This document shows, piece by piece, positions 1 through 13,403 of a DNA stretch of 64,000 nt. The stretch is taken from contig CM030941.1 in assembly GCA_018136815.1 (NCBI GenBank), forward strand, positions 2,146,039 through 2,210,038. The letters run 5' to 3'. The stretch's first letter is position 1; each line of letters opens with the position of its first letter. The position numbers and the translations under genes are program-made. This DNA is from Isochrysis galbana. Taxonomy: Eukaryota > Haptophyta > Isochrysidales > Isochrysidaceae. The notes under the pieces are model-generated. The model did no database searches and was not told the DNA's origin. It saw nothing but the letters and a program-made list of their open reading frames with translations.

Positions 1-1633
1 ACCTCTTCGTATCTCTCCCTGAGGCACATCGCACTCCTTTCGTCTTATTCGGTAGGTCTCTTGGAATCCTGCGCGGCAGGATTGCCCCTCGTTTCCGTTA
101 TGGTGCGATTCCCCTTCCAGACGGGATCGCCGACAGATCGCCTTCTGATCGTCGTCCGTCGTTGTCTGGCCGGAGTGTTTGGGTTTGATTTCAGTCGAGT
201 TATGTGAGAAAGTCGTGGGGCGAGAGTCGGGGTGTTTTCCTGGGTGTCTCTGTCCGTCGTCCTGTCGTCAGTCGTCATCCGTCGTCGCTCTCGCTCTCGT
301 CGCTCTCGCTCTCGTAACACTCATACCCTACAGCCTCGCCTCGCCTCGCCAGCCCCTGCCATCACAGCCCTCCTCTCACTCGCCCTCGCCTCTCGCCGCT
401 CGTTCCATGTCGTTCTCGCCGCCGTCCTCGCCCTCGCTCAAGCCCGCCTGCCCGCCTTCCTCTGCTGACGGGCTTCAGCCCGTCATCGTCTCCGAAGCCG
501 TCTCCTCAGCCGCGCCTGCCGCCGGCTTGCCACCTTCCTCATTGCCCTCAGGCCCTAAGGGCCATCCCAATTCGTCATCCTAGTTGTTAAACACAGGAAC
601 AGTGTGTTTCTACGGAAGTCAAAAACAGTGTTTATTCACCGTGTTTCTAGGAGACCCCTATGTCCGGAACGGAGGGCTGCGCGCGCGCGGTGAGTGAGCG
701 TGCGAGCGAGGCCATAGCCATAGCATATTAATCAATTCCGCCGCCTGATTGCCTGGCCTCCCACCTACCACTTCCACCTACCACCTAGCACCGCCTAGTT
801 GGATGCAAGACAATCAATCATCAATCACAATCATGCTCATGCTTGACAGTTACAATTACAATTACACTCCCACAGGAACTACCGGTAGCTGTGAGCTGTG
901 AGCCTACGGGAGATGGGGATATAAATATACATGTATATACTATATAACTATATATATATGACCCGCTGTTTTCGGTACTGTGTTTCACCGTGTTTCCAAA
1001 AAAGCCAAAAACAGCTATTTTTGGTGTGTTTCTAGACCTAACCCACCGTGTTTCGCATCTAGGATGACAATGAGCCATGAAAAAAACCATGTCCATATAA
1101 TATTCTTACAGCACATGCGGTCGTGGACTCACTACTCACTACTTTAAAAACAAAGGAAACTTTGTACACCCCACTCCCACTACCCCGCCGGCCCGTCGGC
1201 CCGTCCCCCCCCGCGGCTCCCCCCGTACACTACTACACTACTACACTCTACCTCTACACTACTAGCTAATAGGCCGGTCACTCACTATGGTGGTGCGGAG
1301 GGCACCAGCTGCAATGGGTAAATGAAGGGCTAAATAAGCTCACTATGGGTGAGGTAAGTATTCGATGACACGGGTGACGGGTGCTGCAGATGCCGCCCAC
1401 ACCCACAGACTTGTTTTTTATTTTGTTCCTTGTACTTTAGAGCACAGCGTATGTACCAACGTCTGCCGCTCCTCCGCCTCTGCCTTCCCCCGGCTCTCTC
1501 GCCTTCCCCGGCTCTCTCGCCTTCCCCAGATCTCTCGCCTTCCCCGGCTCTCTCGCCTTGCCCGGTTCTCTCGCCTTCCCCGGCTCTCTCGCCTCTCCAC
1601 TCGCGGTCGGGGTGGGGCCACTGCTGCGGCGCG
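1..1633. other. Intergenic region with short repeats, upstream of the LEKR1-like gene
   Basis: No convincing gene is seen. The first 580 bases are pyrimidine-rich with simple CTCTCG-type repeats near 285-320. Two blocks (about 597-655 and 966-1056) share copies of GTGTTTC and a CAAAAACAG core, and the second contains a CCAAAAA/TTTTTGG hairpin; they look like related mobile-element debris. A TATATA-rich patch lies near 925-960. From about 1488 an 18-bp tandem repeat begins and runs to about 1600, just ahead of the next start codon. Confidence 0.5.
1488..1600. repeat. 18-bp tandem repeat, about six copies
   Basis: The unit CTCTCTCGCCTTCCCCGG is repeated about six times with a few substitutions (CCAGAT, GCCCGGTT variants). 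It ends about 35 bases before the ATG at 1634, so it lies in the presumed 5' untranslated or promoter region of the LEKR1-like gene. Translated, it would give a monotonous Leu-Ser-Pro-Ser-Pro repeat, which is why the downstream ATG is preferred as start. Confidence 0.7.
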
Positions 1634-2500
1634 ATGTCTTCAGCCGCCGACTTCGTTGACCAGTGCGAGTCTACCACGATGGACGACGAGACTGTATGCT
1701 CCTTCTGCGGCATGTCGCACATGATGTACTCAGAGATGCGCAAGAAGGAGCGGCGTATTGCAGCACTCGAGAAGGAGCTGGCGCGACTGGGGAGCGACGG
1801 GGACATCAGTGCGAAGGATGACGCACGCGCTGCCGCCGCCGCGCACTACGCGCAGCTGCAGCAGATGCAGGAGTCGTGCGCCATCCGGCTGAGCGGGTTG
1901 GCTGAGGTGGAACGGCGATTGGCTGAGGCTGAGGCCGAGCTCAAGAAGGCGCGCGCGGAGGCCGAGGCGGCCAGCAAGGCCGAGGCAGAGATGCGGGGTA
2001 CGGCGGAAGTGGTTCAGCGGATGCGCGACCAGGAGCGCGAGGAACGGGTGAAGGAGCGTGAGACGGAAAGGGACAAGGCACGCAAGCTGGATGATGAGGT
2101 GCGCCAGCTGAGGGACAAGCTGGCGGACGCTGAGGCAGAGCTCGCGGGACTGCGGCCGCGCTGTGCCGCTCTCGAGTCAGAAAGCGCCGATCGCGACAAG
2201 ACGGCCATGCGCGCGCGCCGCCAACAGCGTGCGACAATTGAGCTGCTTCGCGGAGCGCTTCCCATGATGCGCTCCGCGCTGTCGGCGGTCCGTGAGGAGG
2301 TTGCAGCTCAGATCTCGAGCAGCCAGGAGGCGTTCCTGGCCACCGCGCGGAGCATGGGCGCCACTGCTACGGCAGCATTGAAGGCGCGCGATGAGGCGGA
2401 GCAGGCGATCTCGCGTGAGCGGGCCGCGGCGACGCATGCCATGGCCAGGACAGAGGAGGCACACGCGAACGAGGCAGCCTCTTTAGCAGCGGCGCTGGCC
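1634..2500 (+). CDS. LEKR1-like coiled-coil protein, 5' part (truncated by assembly gap)
   Basis: The frame from ATG 1634 is open to the N run at 2501, giving 289 visible residues. Near residues 20-30 is a CxxC pair in the context VCSFCGMSHMMYSEM. This resembles the N-terminal VCxxCGxSY motif that I recall from the leucine-, glutamate- and lysine-rich protein LEKR1. The rest is almost uninterrupted charged coiled coil rich in Ala, Glu, Arg and Lys, with no membrane segment. The start was chosen because upstream codons in frame are the 18-bp tandem repeat. The frame after the gap (2601-2893) looks like shadow sequence of the lipin gene on the other strand, so the true 3' end lies in the gap. 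Role unknown; a cytoskeletal or centrosomal scaffold is inference. Another short Cys-motif coiled-coil protein is possible. Confidence 0.55.
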
Positions 2501-2600
2501 NNNNNNNNNNNNNNNNNNNNNNNNNNNNNNNNNNNNNNNNNNNNNNNNNNNNNNNNNNNNNNNNNNNNNNNNNNNNNNNNNNNNNNNNNNNNNNNNNNNN
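2501..2600. other. Assembly gap (100 N)
   Basis: Exactly 100 N, the usual placeholder for a gap of unknown length. It cuts the LEKR1-like gene entering from the left and the lipin gene entering from the right. The missing lipin catalytic domain alone needs several hundred bases, so the real gap is longer than 100. Confidence 0.95.
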
Positions 2601-5600
2601 ATAGATGTTGCACAAGAGCATTTGTGTGCCTTGCCACGCAGAATTCACGCAAAAGCAGATCGTGTTGGCGCCAGGTCGTAGGTGCAGGGCGTGCAGCTGC
2701 TCGGAGGAAGGCGTCATCGTCTTGCGCAACGGTCGCCTCCTTCGGATTCCTCCGGAGGAGTCCAAGTCGGATGAGAGGAAGCCGTCAGCTGATTCGCCAC
2801 CCGCTAAACTTGTCGGGGTCAGCCGACCGTCCGGAGGAGTGGAGTCGGCCGCGACGGACGCACCTCTGCCAACCAATGCGCGCATTGAACTAAACCTATC
2901 GGCGGGCAAACCGTCCCGCGTGAGCGCCGGGATATCCGCATCATCGATGTCCTCGATGTTGATGGCCACGGACCCCTCCACGGGCGCTTCTTTACCCTTG
3001 CCCCCCTCGTAGTGTACAAGGCCTTGTCCAGAGGAGCAAATGTGGTCGCCCTCGCGTGCCCCATGCACATCAGGCTCTCTTGCCGCAGTGTCGGCACTGG
3101 CAGCCGGTCGCGACTCGGCCTGCGCGCCGGCGCCTTCAAGCTTTGCCGTCGCCGTTGATCGGCCCCACGAGAACCAGTACCGGCGGCGCGATCCCTCTGC
3201 AACGTCAGTCTGGCGCCCCGCCTCGCGCCCGCTCTTGCCGCTCAAACGGCGGGCTCGTAGACGGTCGCTGCCATCTGCAGACGGTGTTCCTGATGCTGCC
3301 GCCGCCGCCGAGAGAACCGGGGACGTACCGCGCAAGAGCAACGAGCTCAAGCTGGGCAGGCTGTCGGCCTCAATGGAGACACCAAAGGCAAGATGCGCCA
3401 TGAGCAAAGGTGCCACAGACGTATAGGTGAAGATGTAGCTCTGACCAATGCAGACTCGCAGGTCCGGGTGGTAAAGAAGCAAGGGCTCAGCCTCAAAGCG
3501 CTCGCGGCTCACGCAGTGTGCCACAAAGACTTCCAACTCGTCGGCGCTTGCACGCAATGGGGGCCACGATGAGCTTGCCGCGCCGCCGCACAAGGAGAGG
3601 CTAACAAGGTGTTTTGAGGTAGCTGGTGCACCATCGGCGCTCAGAACCGCCGCTAGCGGCAACCCAAGCCCCACACCGTCCGCTTGTGCTGCAGCGGCCA
3701 GGAGGCCTGAACCGCCAAGCATAGCTGCCGGCAGCGCACCGGGGCGAGCTGGCTCGCCATGGCCTACGTTAGTAGAAACGGCAGGAGCATTCTCAGAGTC
3801 GGCGAGCGCACCCGGCTCAGGCGTTGTGCTGCTACCCGCAGCGAGCAACGCTTGCACAGAGGCGTCCTGATTACCCTCCGTGGCGCAGACGATCCTGGCC
3901 TCGGTAGCAGGGTGTAGTGGTTTCTCAACATCCACAGCAGCGTCTTGGGGTGGCGGACAGGCGCCTACTCGTGGTGTCGATGGTGCTAGCACAGCGAGCA
4001 CGGCCACCCTTGTCGACACCGCGCCAGATGAGAGCGCACGGATACGAAAGTGTACTAGCTCCGTGATGTCTTCGTGGATGGGGCTAGCACCTGTTCCCCA
4101 GGCCATCTGTGGTGCAGCTGCCCCGTCGGGCGCAGCTCGCCTCGGCACAAGAGGCGCAGCATCTGGGACATGGTGCAAGGCATGTGTGGGCAAGGCCGAG
4201 TCCAGGACGCGTTGACCATTGATGGTTTTAGCCTGTTGCGCCATGCTCGAATGAAGTACACGTGCGCCCGTTGCAGGCGTGTAGGCCTCCCCAGGCTGAT
4301 CTTGCACCGATGCAGTCTCACGCGCAAGCGTATGCAGTGGCACAGGCGACGTTGGAGATCGGGTCGGTAGTGGCGGTATTCCGCTTTTGTTGACCCCGCT
4401 GCGCGTGGACGCATGAGCGGTGGCATTGTTCTCCTCGTCGTCACACAAGCCGAGGGCTCGCGCTTCCTCTTCCGCACTCGCCGTTGGATACGTGCAGGGT
4501 CGCCCATTGGACAGTGGCACGTCCCCAAGGCTGCGGGCTTTCCCTTTGACTCCAGGCCTGAGGTGGCGCTGAGGGTCGGTTTGCCAGTTGGGGAGCGGTA
4601 ACGCCCGCACATCTTCGGGCCTATGCCTCTCCTCTCCTCGCTTGTTGAACGCTTTCCGTAGCTCAGCCACGGCATCTTCATCAGCAGCGTCTGCCTCCTC
4701 CGCCTCTGCCCATAATGTGCGCCCGTCCTCTCCTTCGGTCTCCTCGACCTCCGCCTCGTATGCGGCCTCCTCCGCATCTGCCCACTGGGTGGACGAGGCC
4801 TGCGAGACGCTCTTGTTGAGGCTCGACAAGCTGAGGAAGCTACCGCTCTTCGCGCCAGGCGCAGATCGTGAGCAGGTGTTGGAGCCGCCACAATTGAGTT
4901 CAGCTCCAAGTACATCCTCTGCTCCGCGAGCACCAATGTCTGCTTGCTCATCAACGTCACCCGCCCCCCCCCCTTGGCATCCGAGGCATCAAGTGTGGCA
5001 TCCGAGGGAGATGTGCCCCTGATCGCGACGTTCGAGGGCTCGGCAACGTCTGAGTCGATGGTGGTGCTGCTCGCCCCACCCGAATTGGAGAAGAGCCTCC
5101 GGAAGAGGCTCCGTGACTTGAACGTCCCCGCCTGAATGGACATCTCCTCTGCTCCACTGGGCACCCCAGGATCGCTCACAAGCAAGCGCATGGCAGGAGG
5201 AGGGGGGATGGGGTCCGGCGAGCTGAGACGGTGCCCGCCCGCATTGCGGAGCTTGCCCACATCTCGTCGGGAGCCGAGAGGAGATGCCGACAATGAGTTC
5301 ACACTTTCGCCCGGCTTCTTGGCGCGCGCGGCGCTGTCGCGCTCATCTGCATCCACATCGAGCTTCCCACCTGCTATGTCAGGGACACGTGGCGGCGCAG
5401 GCGACACGTTCGAGACACGAGGAGAGGCGGTGACCGAGCCGCCCAACGAGTCGGCCTCGTCAGCACCGTCACCTAGGTGATCGAGATAGGAGCTCTCGTC
5501 GATGAAGTACGCCTCACCAGAATAACCCAGGCGCATTGTAACGTCAACCGGCTCATCGTTCACGACAATCGTCACGATCTTCTCATGCGCCTTCATCACC

Positions 5601-5833
5601 TGGAATTTGCCAAATCGGATCTGGAATGGAGAGGACTTGAGCGATCCGTCCTTTTGAGGCACGACAATGATGTCGATGGCGCCGGAGAGCGTTGACTGGT
5701 TGATGGAAAGCATCTCAGCCATTGAGTCTCCGATGAGCGTAGGAAAGCCGACAATTGTCTCTGCGATCCGCTTTCCCACGCTGCGCTTCTGCGGGCCCGA
5801 GGCGCTGAGTAGCGGCGAGCCCACATCGCTCAT
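2601..5833 (-). CDS. Lipin family phosphatidate phosphatase, C-terminus lost in gap
   Basis: Lipins dephosphorylate phosphatidate to diacylglycerol at ER and nuclear membranes. From ATG 5833, residues 1-119 match the N-LIP domain: SGAIDIIVV, SSPFQIRFGKF and a GEAYF segment. About 180 low-complexity acidic and serine-rich residues follow. Near 3590-3400 comes the conserved LSLCGG block and the downstream segment HPDLRVCIG...VAPLL. Near 2700-2601 SSEQLHALHLRPGANTI marks the start of the catalytic LNS2 domain, which then runs into the gap, so the DxDxT phosphatase motif is not visible. About 1,077 codons are present and no splice site is needed. The frame slips by one at a ten-base C run (4964-4973): the upstream frame ends and the downstream frame, open to the gap, takes over, so either a base is miscalled or the copy is damaged. 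Family assignment is firm. Confidence 0.85.
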
Positions 5834-6945
5834 CGGGAGCACACGGAGGGGTGTGAGAAGGGGGAGAGGAGAGAGAGGTGCGAGCGCGCGCGCTCCGCTG
5901 CTCTCGCCCCTCTGGCTGCAGCTCTGGACAAGAGGGAAAAGAGAGTGAGAGTGGGGGGGAGAGAGAGATGAAAGGAAGGAGACGAGAGAGAGAGAGAGAG
6001 GAGACCGAGAGACCCCCAGACTACCTACTCCCCAAGAAGAGAGGAGAAGCAGGCGAAGAGACAGGAGATACCACGAGGGAGGAGGCGAAGGTAGGAGATA
6101 GATAGAGCATGAAGAGAGAGAAAAATGAGGTCTGGAAAAACGGGGAGATATTCGTTCTCGTCTCCACTGCCTTTTTCCATTTCCTCTCAAACTTTCTACC
6201 AAAACTCTCCTCTTCCTTCCTCTGTCAGGGGACGAAAAGAGGTCCAGCAGAGAGATCTAGGGGAGCGCGCGCGCAAGAGAGACAGTGGAGAGGGAAAGAA
6301 CTGGAGTAAGAAGAGTGAGAGACGGAGAGAGGGGGGAAAGGAGAGAAGGAGAGGTGAAAGAGAGAAGAGAGTAGAGAGAGAGTGGAGAGGGAAGAGAGAG
6401 AGGGCGAGAGAGGGGCAGAGGGACACAGAGAGAAAGTGATATGTAGAGAGTGATTTGTGAAGAGTGAGGCGGAGGACCGGAGGGAGTGTTGGAGGGGGGA
6501 GACTCTCTCTCTCTCTCTCTCTCTCTCTAGTCGACAGCGGGCGCAGCGTGAACGAAGGAAAAGGAGCCAGCAGGCCCCGTTGGGGGTCGAGAGTGAGTGC
6601 CCCCCACTTGGTATCATCAGAGCTGAAGGCTACTTTTTAGACATTCCTCCTGGCTTGTACTTCTAACTCCTAAGCTCCTATGGCTGCAGAGCTCTACAGA
6701 TATTTTTAGATGAGTGTATGAGATGTGAGACCCCCCCCAATAACGCCTTCGCAGGCCGCTGCCCGCTCTCCCCTTCTTCCCCTGCCCACGTCTAACCTCT
6801 TCTCTCCCTCCCTTCCCTGCCTCTCCTCTTCGCTTTCTACCCTCTCTGTCGGCCTCTCTCTCTCTCCACTCTCCTCGTTGATCCCGTCCCAGCTGTCACC
6901 GCAGTCCAGCCAGTCGGCCGCGGCCGCAAGGCAGAGGGTAGCGCG
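5834..6945. promoter_or_regulatory. Divergent promoter region between lipin and katanin genes
   Basis: The two start codons face away from each other, 1.1 kb apart. The interval is extremely strand-asymmetric: about 5870-6500 is GA-rich on the plus strand, then 6505-6530 switches to a pure CT tract, and 6770-6880 is again CT-rich. Both genes therefore have pyrimidine-rich sense-strand leaders. No clear TATA box is seen. No other gene is supported here; the short arginine/glutamate or leucine/serine reading frames are products of the simple repeat. Confidence 0.5.
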
Positions 6946-9517
<2,572 letters not shown>

Positions 9518-10879
9518 ACTCACAACAATCCAGCTGCAAAAAAGCTTGCTCGTCAAATGTACGTGCATGCCCGTGGGCTTGGAGCGAACATTCATGCTTC
9601 GGGATTAGGCTGATGGCACGAGGGAGACAGGGGTAAGAAGGGGGCCTGCGCACTAGCCTTGGTGCCTTGGTCGTAGAGTTGAGTTCATGCAAACGCAACA
9701 ACGAGCGACGGCACACCTGAAAATGGAGACCGAGGCTGCTTCAATTGTGGAATCAATCAATCCCTCTCCTCATCTCCCTCTTGGTGGACTCAGTACTTGA
9801 GTTTGAGGTCGTTGTCCCACAACTATATAAGCTATATGTGAGCACATTATCATGAAAGGGACGAGGTGACGCGTTCTATGTTCTAGCGTACGCTCAGGGT
9901 TGTCAATGGAGAGATTTCAACTTCAGGCTTTATCATCAGCGGATGGCTATTCACGGAGCGATTGTAATTGTAATTATTCAATAAAGAACCTTAGAACAGC
10001 TACAGATACAGATAACCAGTAACCAGAGAAAAAGGATTGATTGGGGGGGAAAGGGATGGCGTGGAGCGAGGGGAAACAAGGGCGATGTCGTCGGAGAGGT
10101 AGAATAAACCTAGACCTAGTAAGTGCTAGCCCAGAATCTTCAGATTTTTTAGAACAGCTACAAATAGCCAAGTATCCACTAACTCTAAGCTCTAAGTAGT
10201 TAGTAAAGTGGCTTATCGGGCACATGTTGTGTGTGGGTAGTGGGTAGAGGGGAAGCACGACGAACTCGCGCATGTCATGGGCCCGCATTTTATTGCTAGG
10301 GCTAGGAAGTAGTGCACGGGGGGAGTCGCCGCAAGGCAGGTTGGTGTGGGGTAAGGAAGGAGTGAAGGCGTGGTAGTGGTAGGCCACAGCATAGCAGCAT
10401 AGTGCAAGCCTTCGCCCTTAACAACCTATCGGTCACTTGCTGCTATCTGTCACTGTGGCGATGATGACAGCTCCGACTCTGGTGCGATGATCGCGCGCTC
10501 AAGAAATGGAAATCGCGTTGCGCCGGAAAGAGCAAGCCGAGAATGATCGGGCACGGCGGGCGAGGACGCGTCGGGCTCGGCTGGCTGCGCGTGAGGAGCG
10601 ACGCGGCAGCCGCGAGCCAAGGATCGGAGAAGCCCCGGCGCTCCGCACGCTCTTAGTGCTAGTGCCCCTGCGCGTTAGCTTTCGTGGTTGTGTGCGGCAG
10701 CTGCAGCGCAGCGGGAACGAATAGCGTATAGCTAGCTAGCTAGCTAGTTAGCATGGCGGCGGTCGTAAGTTGGTTGTAGGTGGTTGTGTGGGTGGGCCTG
10801 GGCCTAGGCGCCTAGGCTTGCTGTATTTGATTGAAGTCTTGCAGTTGGTGCTTTCTAATACGTACACGTATACGTACAA
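9518..10879. other. Intergenic region with retroelement 3'-end remnants
   Basis: An AATAAA at 9980 could be a polyadenylation signal, though it is 460 bases past the katanin stop. About 10022-10160 is a retroelement 3' tail: a purine-rich stretch then GAATCTTCAGATTTTTT, shared with 21790-21960 and 39715-39845. About 10300-10400 (GTCGCCGCAAGGCAGG onward) matches the 3' part of the element at 38655-38730. An arginine-rich frame at 10506-10724 has no recognisable homology and is not called. Confidence 0.5.
10022..10160 (+). mobile_element. Non-LTR retroelement 3'-end remnant (family A type)
   Basis: A GGGGGGAAAGGGATGG...GAGCGAGGGGAAA purine block ends in AGCCCAGAATCTTCAGAT followed by Ts. The same layout recurs at 21790-21960 (+), 39715-39845 (+), inverted at 36796-36930 and at the end of the complete copy at 55272-55308. 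Only the 3' end is present, as expected of 5'-truncated retroposed copies. Confidence 0.6.
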
Positions 10880-11640
10880 CTAAGTTTATACTTGGTTGAC
10901 CCATGGGGAGGCACGAGCCCCCCCCTCTCTCCACTCCTCCCCTGCCATGAGGGAGGAACCACCCATCCTCCTGGCACGCCTGATGGCTTGCCAAGAGGCC
11001 ACTAAGGCTGTGAATAATAGTAGCTTGGTACTATATTACCAAGGCTACCAACCCCGCACTGGAGCTACTACTATGTAACATAGTAGTAGCACTCGAGCAC
11101 TACTACTATGTAACATAGTAGCAGTTTTGGCCTACTACCAGTACTAAGGGTAGTAGCAACTAAGTTTATACTTGGTTGACCCATGGGGGGGGCACGAGCC
11201 CCCCCCTCTCTCCACTCCTCCCCTGCCATGGGGGAGGAACCACTCATCCTCCTGGCACGCCTGATGGCTTGCCAGGAGGCCACTGCCCTACTGACCCACT
11301 CCCTTCCCCACAGGCTCGCCCCTCGCCCCATTCGCCCATCCTGGCCCCTCGTGACCAGCCCATCGCTCCAACCCCCCCTCCCCCCCTGGTCGACAGGCAG
11401 ACAGGTGCAGATTGGGGGCCCCAGAGGCCCAGGAGCGCCAGCGAGGGAGAGGCAGGGGAGGCCAGGGCCCAGTCCCAGCCTCCTCTGCCCCCAGAGCTGG
11501 CCTCCAGGAGCCTCCAGGGGTCGCCAGGGGCAGCTGCAGGCCTGCCGCAGGCGCGCCATCGCGCGTGCCGCAGGAGAGGGGAGAGAGAGCGCGGAGAAGG
11601 GGGGGTTGCTATGCGCACGCGCCGCGTCCTTGTATGTTGT
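10880..11640 (+). mobile_element. Two tandem copies of a family B 5' end/short element
   Basis: The sequence AACTAAGTTTATACTTGG followed by TTGACCCATGG begins at 10878 and again at 11158. Each is followed by the same run: GGCACGAGCCCCCCC, CCTGCCATG, GAGGAACCAC and CTGATGGCTTGCCA. The first copy breaks off near 11005 and is followed by palindromic trinucleotide-like sequence. The second continues through a CT/AG-rich 400-bp stretch to about 11640 and ends with TGCTATGCGCACGCGCCGCG, a motif found again near 41058. An inverted relative lies at 57660-58030. Coding capacity is absent. Confidence 0.6.
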
Positions 11641-13275
11641 GATTAACTTTGTAGCGTGTCTCTCCTTCCGCCCCTCTCCCCCCGGTTCCCTCGCATGCAG
11701 CTCCAGCCGGGATCCCTTCCTTCCCTCCTTCCGTGAAACCCCAGCGGTTCCTTTTGTTCCCTCGGCCCGCGAGGCTCGGAGTCCCCCCGCGCTCGCCCCT
11801 TGGTTTTTCCCATCCGACGCCCGGCTCTCCCCTTTGTTCCATTAGTCTTTCCTCTGTTCCTAGAGTTTCCCCGTGTTCTTTTTCCCCGTCGTCCCGGTTT
11901 GTTTTTACCCTCTCGTTCTTGTTTCTGGCGCGCTCGCCCGGAAGCACCCCTTCGTGTCGTCTCTGGTGTGCTCCACCCCGTTCCGCTCGCTGTCATGTCT
12001 CCCGATCCCGCTCTAACACCATGTAACAGGACCTATCAAGGCGCTTCCTCACCCCCGTCGCGCCCTCCCTCTCCCTCCACACACCACACAACCCAAGCCT
12101 CACAACAGCCTCACCCAGTTCACACATTCACCAACACAACCACCTCATTCTCACCTCACTCGCCACACCCCGTGAGATATCTCTCTTATACTGGACGTTT
12201 GCGTAAGTGTAGGCGAACCGCAGAGAATCAAATTGGCATACGCACCCACGGCGTCTCCATGGGGGATGGGGGCGCGCTGGTTCGTCAGGAAAAAGACACT
12301 GTGACAACTGCTGCCAAAAATAGACCAGTCCTTAAAAGCGCGCGCCGTAGATGTTAAACGCCGATACTATGGTCACGTGTGAATATTGTTGTATAGATAA
12401 CTATGGACATTTGATCGCTCAATTCGACTGATGCCCCACAATTGACGGAACGACACCTCGTTTGCTCTCGGGGGATTTCATCTCCCCCCGATAGCTGATA
12501 GCTGCTGGGGGATCCGCTTACGGCACCCCGCATGAGCAATCTCCCAATAGCTCTCGGGGGATTTTCTCGGTCCCCCGGTAGCTCTCGGTGGGGCTGTTGG
12601 CGATCGGGAGAAAATTTCCCCCCGATAGCTCCTAGGGGCCCCTGAGAGCTCATGGGGGGCGTTGGCTCCTGGGAGTAACATATACGTAGATGGTAGATAT
12701 GCGAATAATGGACTGGGTTTGATGTTTGAGTTTGATGTTTGTGACTTCTTGTCATTGTCGATCCCATTTTGCACTTTGCGCCCGTTCCGAGATCATAAAA
12801 TGTGGAGGGAGGTCGAATCGCGCCCGTTGCGAGATCATAAGATTTTCGTGGTGGCAGGTGGCAGGTGGTCCCCCCTGGAGGTTTTCTATTGGGCATCGCG
12901 CCACGGTCAAAGAATGCCGCCCAACCCTTACGAATAGTTAAAAAAGGCCCGTGATTGACCGCCCTCTCTATTTAGCCCTCTTTTTATCTTTCGTCGGCTG
13001 CTTCTGCTTCGGGATGGGACTCGTCCCGTCCCCCCCCCTCCCCCCGCCGCCGCGGGAGCCGTCCAGGAAATAAGGAAGGGAGTATTTTTTTCGGTACGGA
13101 ACATTGGGAAGGGACGAATTCTCGCCGCTCGGGAAAATCAGGAAAAGGGAGCGCCGGGGGGCGAAAAGGGAAGAGAGAACAAGAGTTACCAGGGAAGAGG
13201 GGAGCAGGGGACGCCAATCTATTCTCGAGGAAGAAAGAGGAGAGAGAGACAGGGAGGGAGGGAGAGAGAGGGAGG

Positions 13276-13312
<37 letters not shown>

Positions 13313-13403
13313 AGGGAGGGAGGCACAGAGAAAGAGTGTGTGTGTGGGTGAGTGAGATTGAGAGGGAGAGAGAAAGCAGGTGAGAGCCAGCAGACGCAAC
13401 TCG
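11641..13403. other. Intergenic region: hairpin-rich spacer and GA microsatellite
   Basis: 11640-12060 is pyrimidine-rich with no supported gene. 12455-12660 contains several short inverted repeats built from TCGGGGG and CCCCCGA blocks. A direct repeat GCGCCCGTT.CGAGATCATAA occurs at 12778 and 12820. 13240-13380 is a GA/GGGA microsatellite that ends within 25 bases of the next start codon. Confidence 0.5.

Noticed and set aside
10506-10724. Arginine-rich frame of 72 residues
   Set aside because: Composition mirrors local GC bias and no motif or homologue is recognised; it lies among retroelement debris.
11800-12357. 185-residue frame downstream of the tandem family B element
   Set aside because: Ser/Thr/His/Pro-rich translation of pyrimidine-rich sequence with no domain signature.
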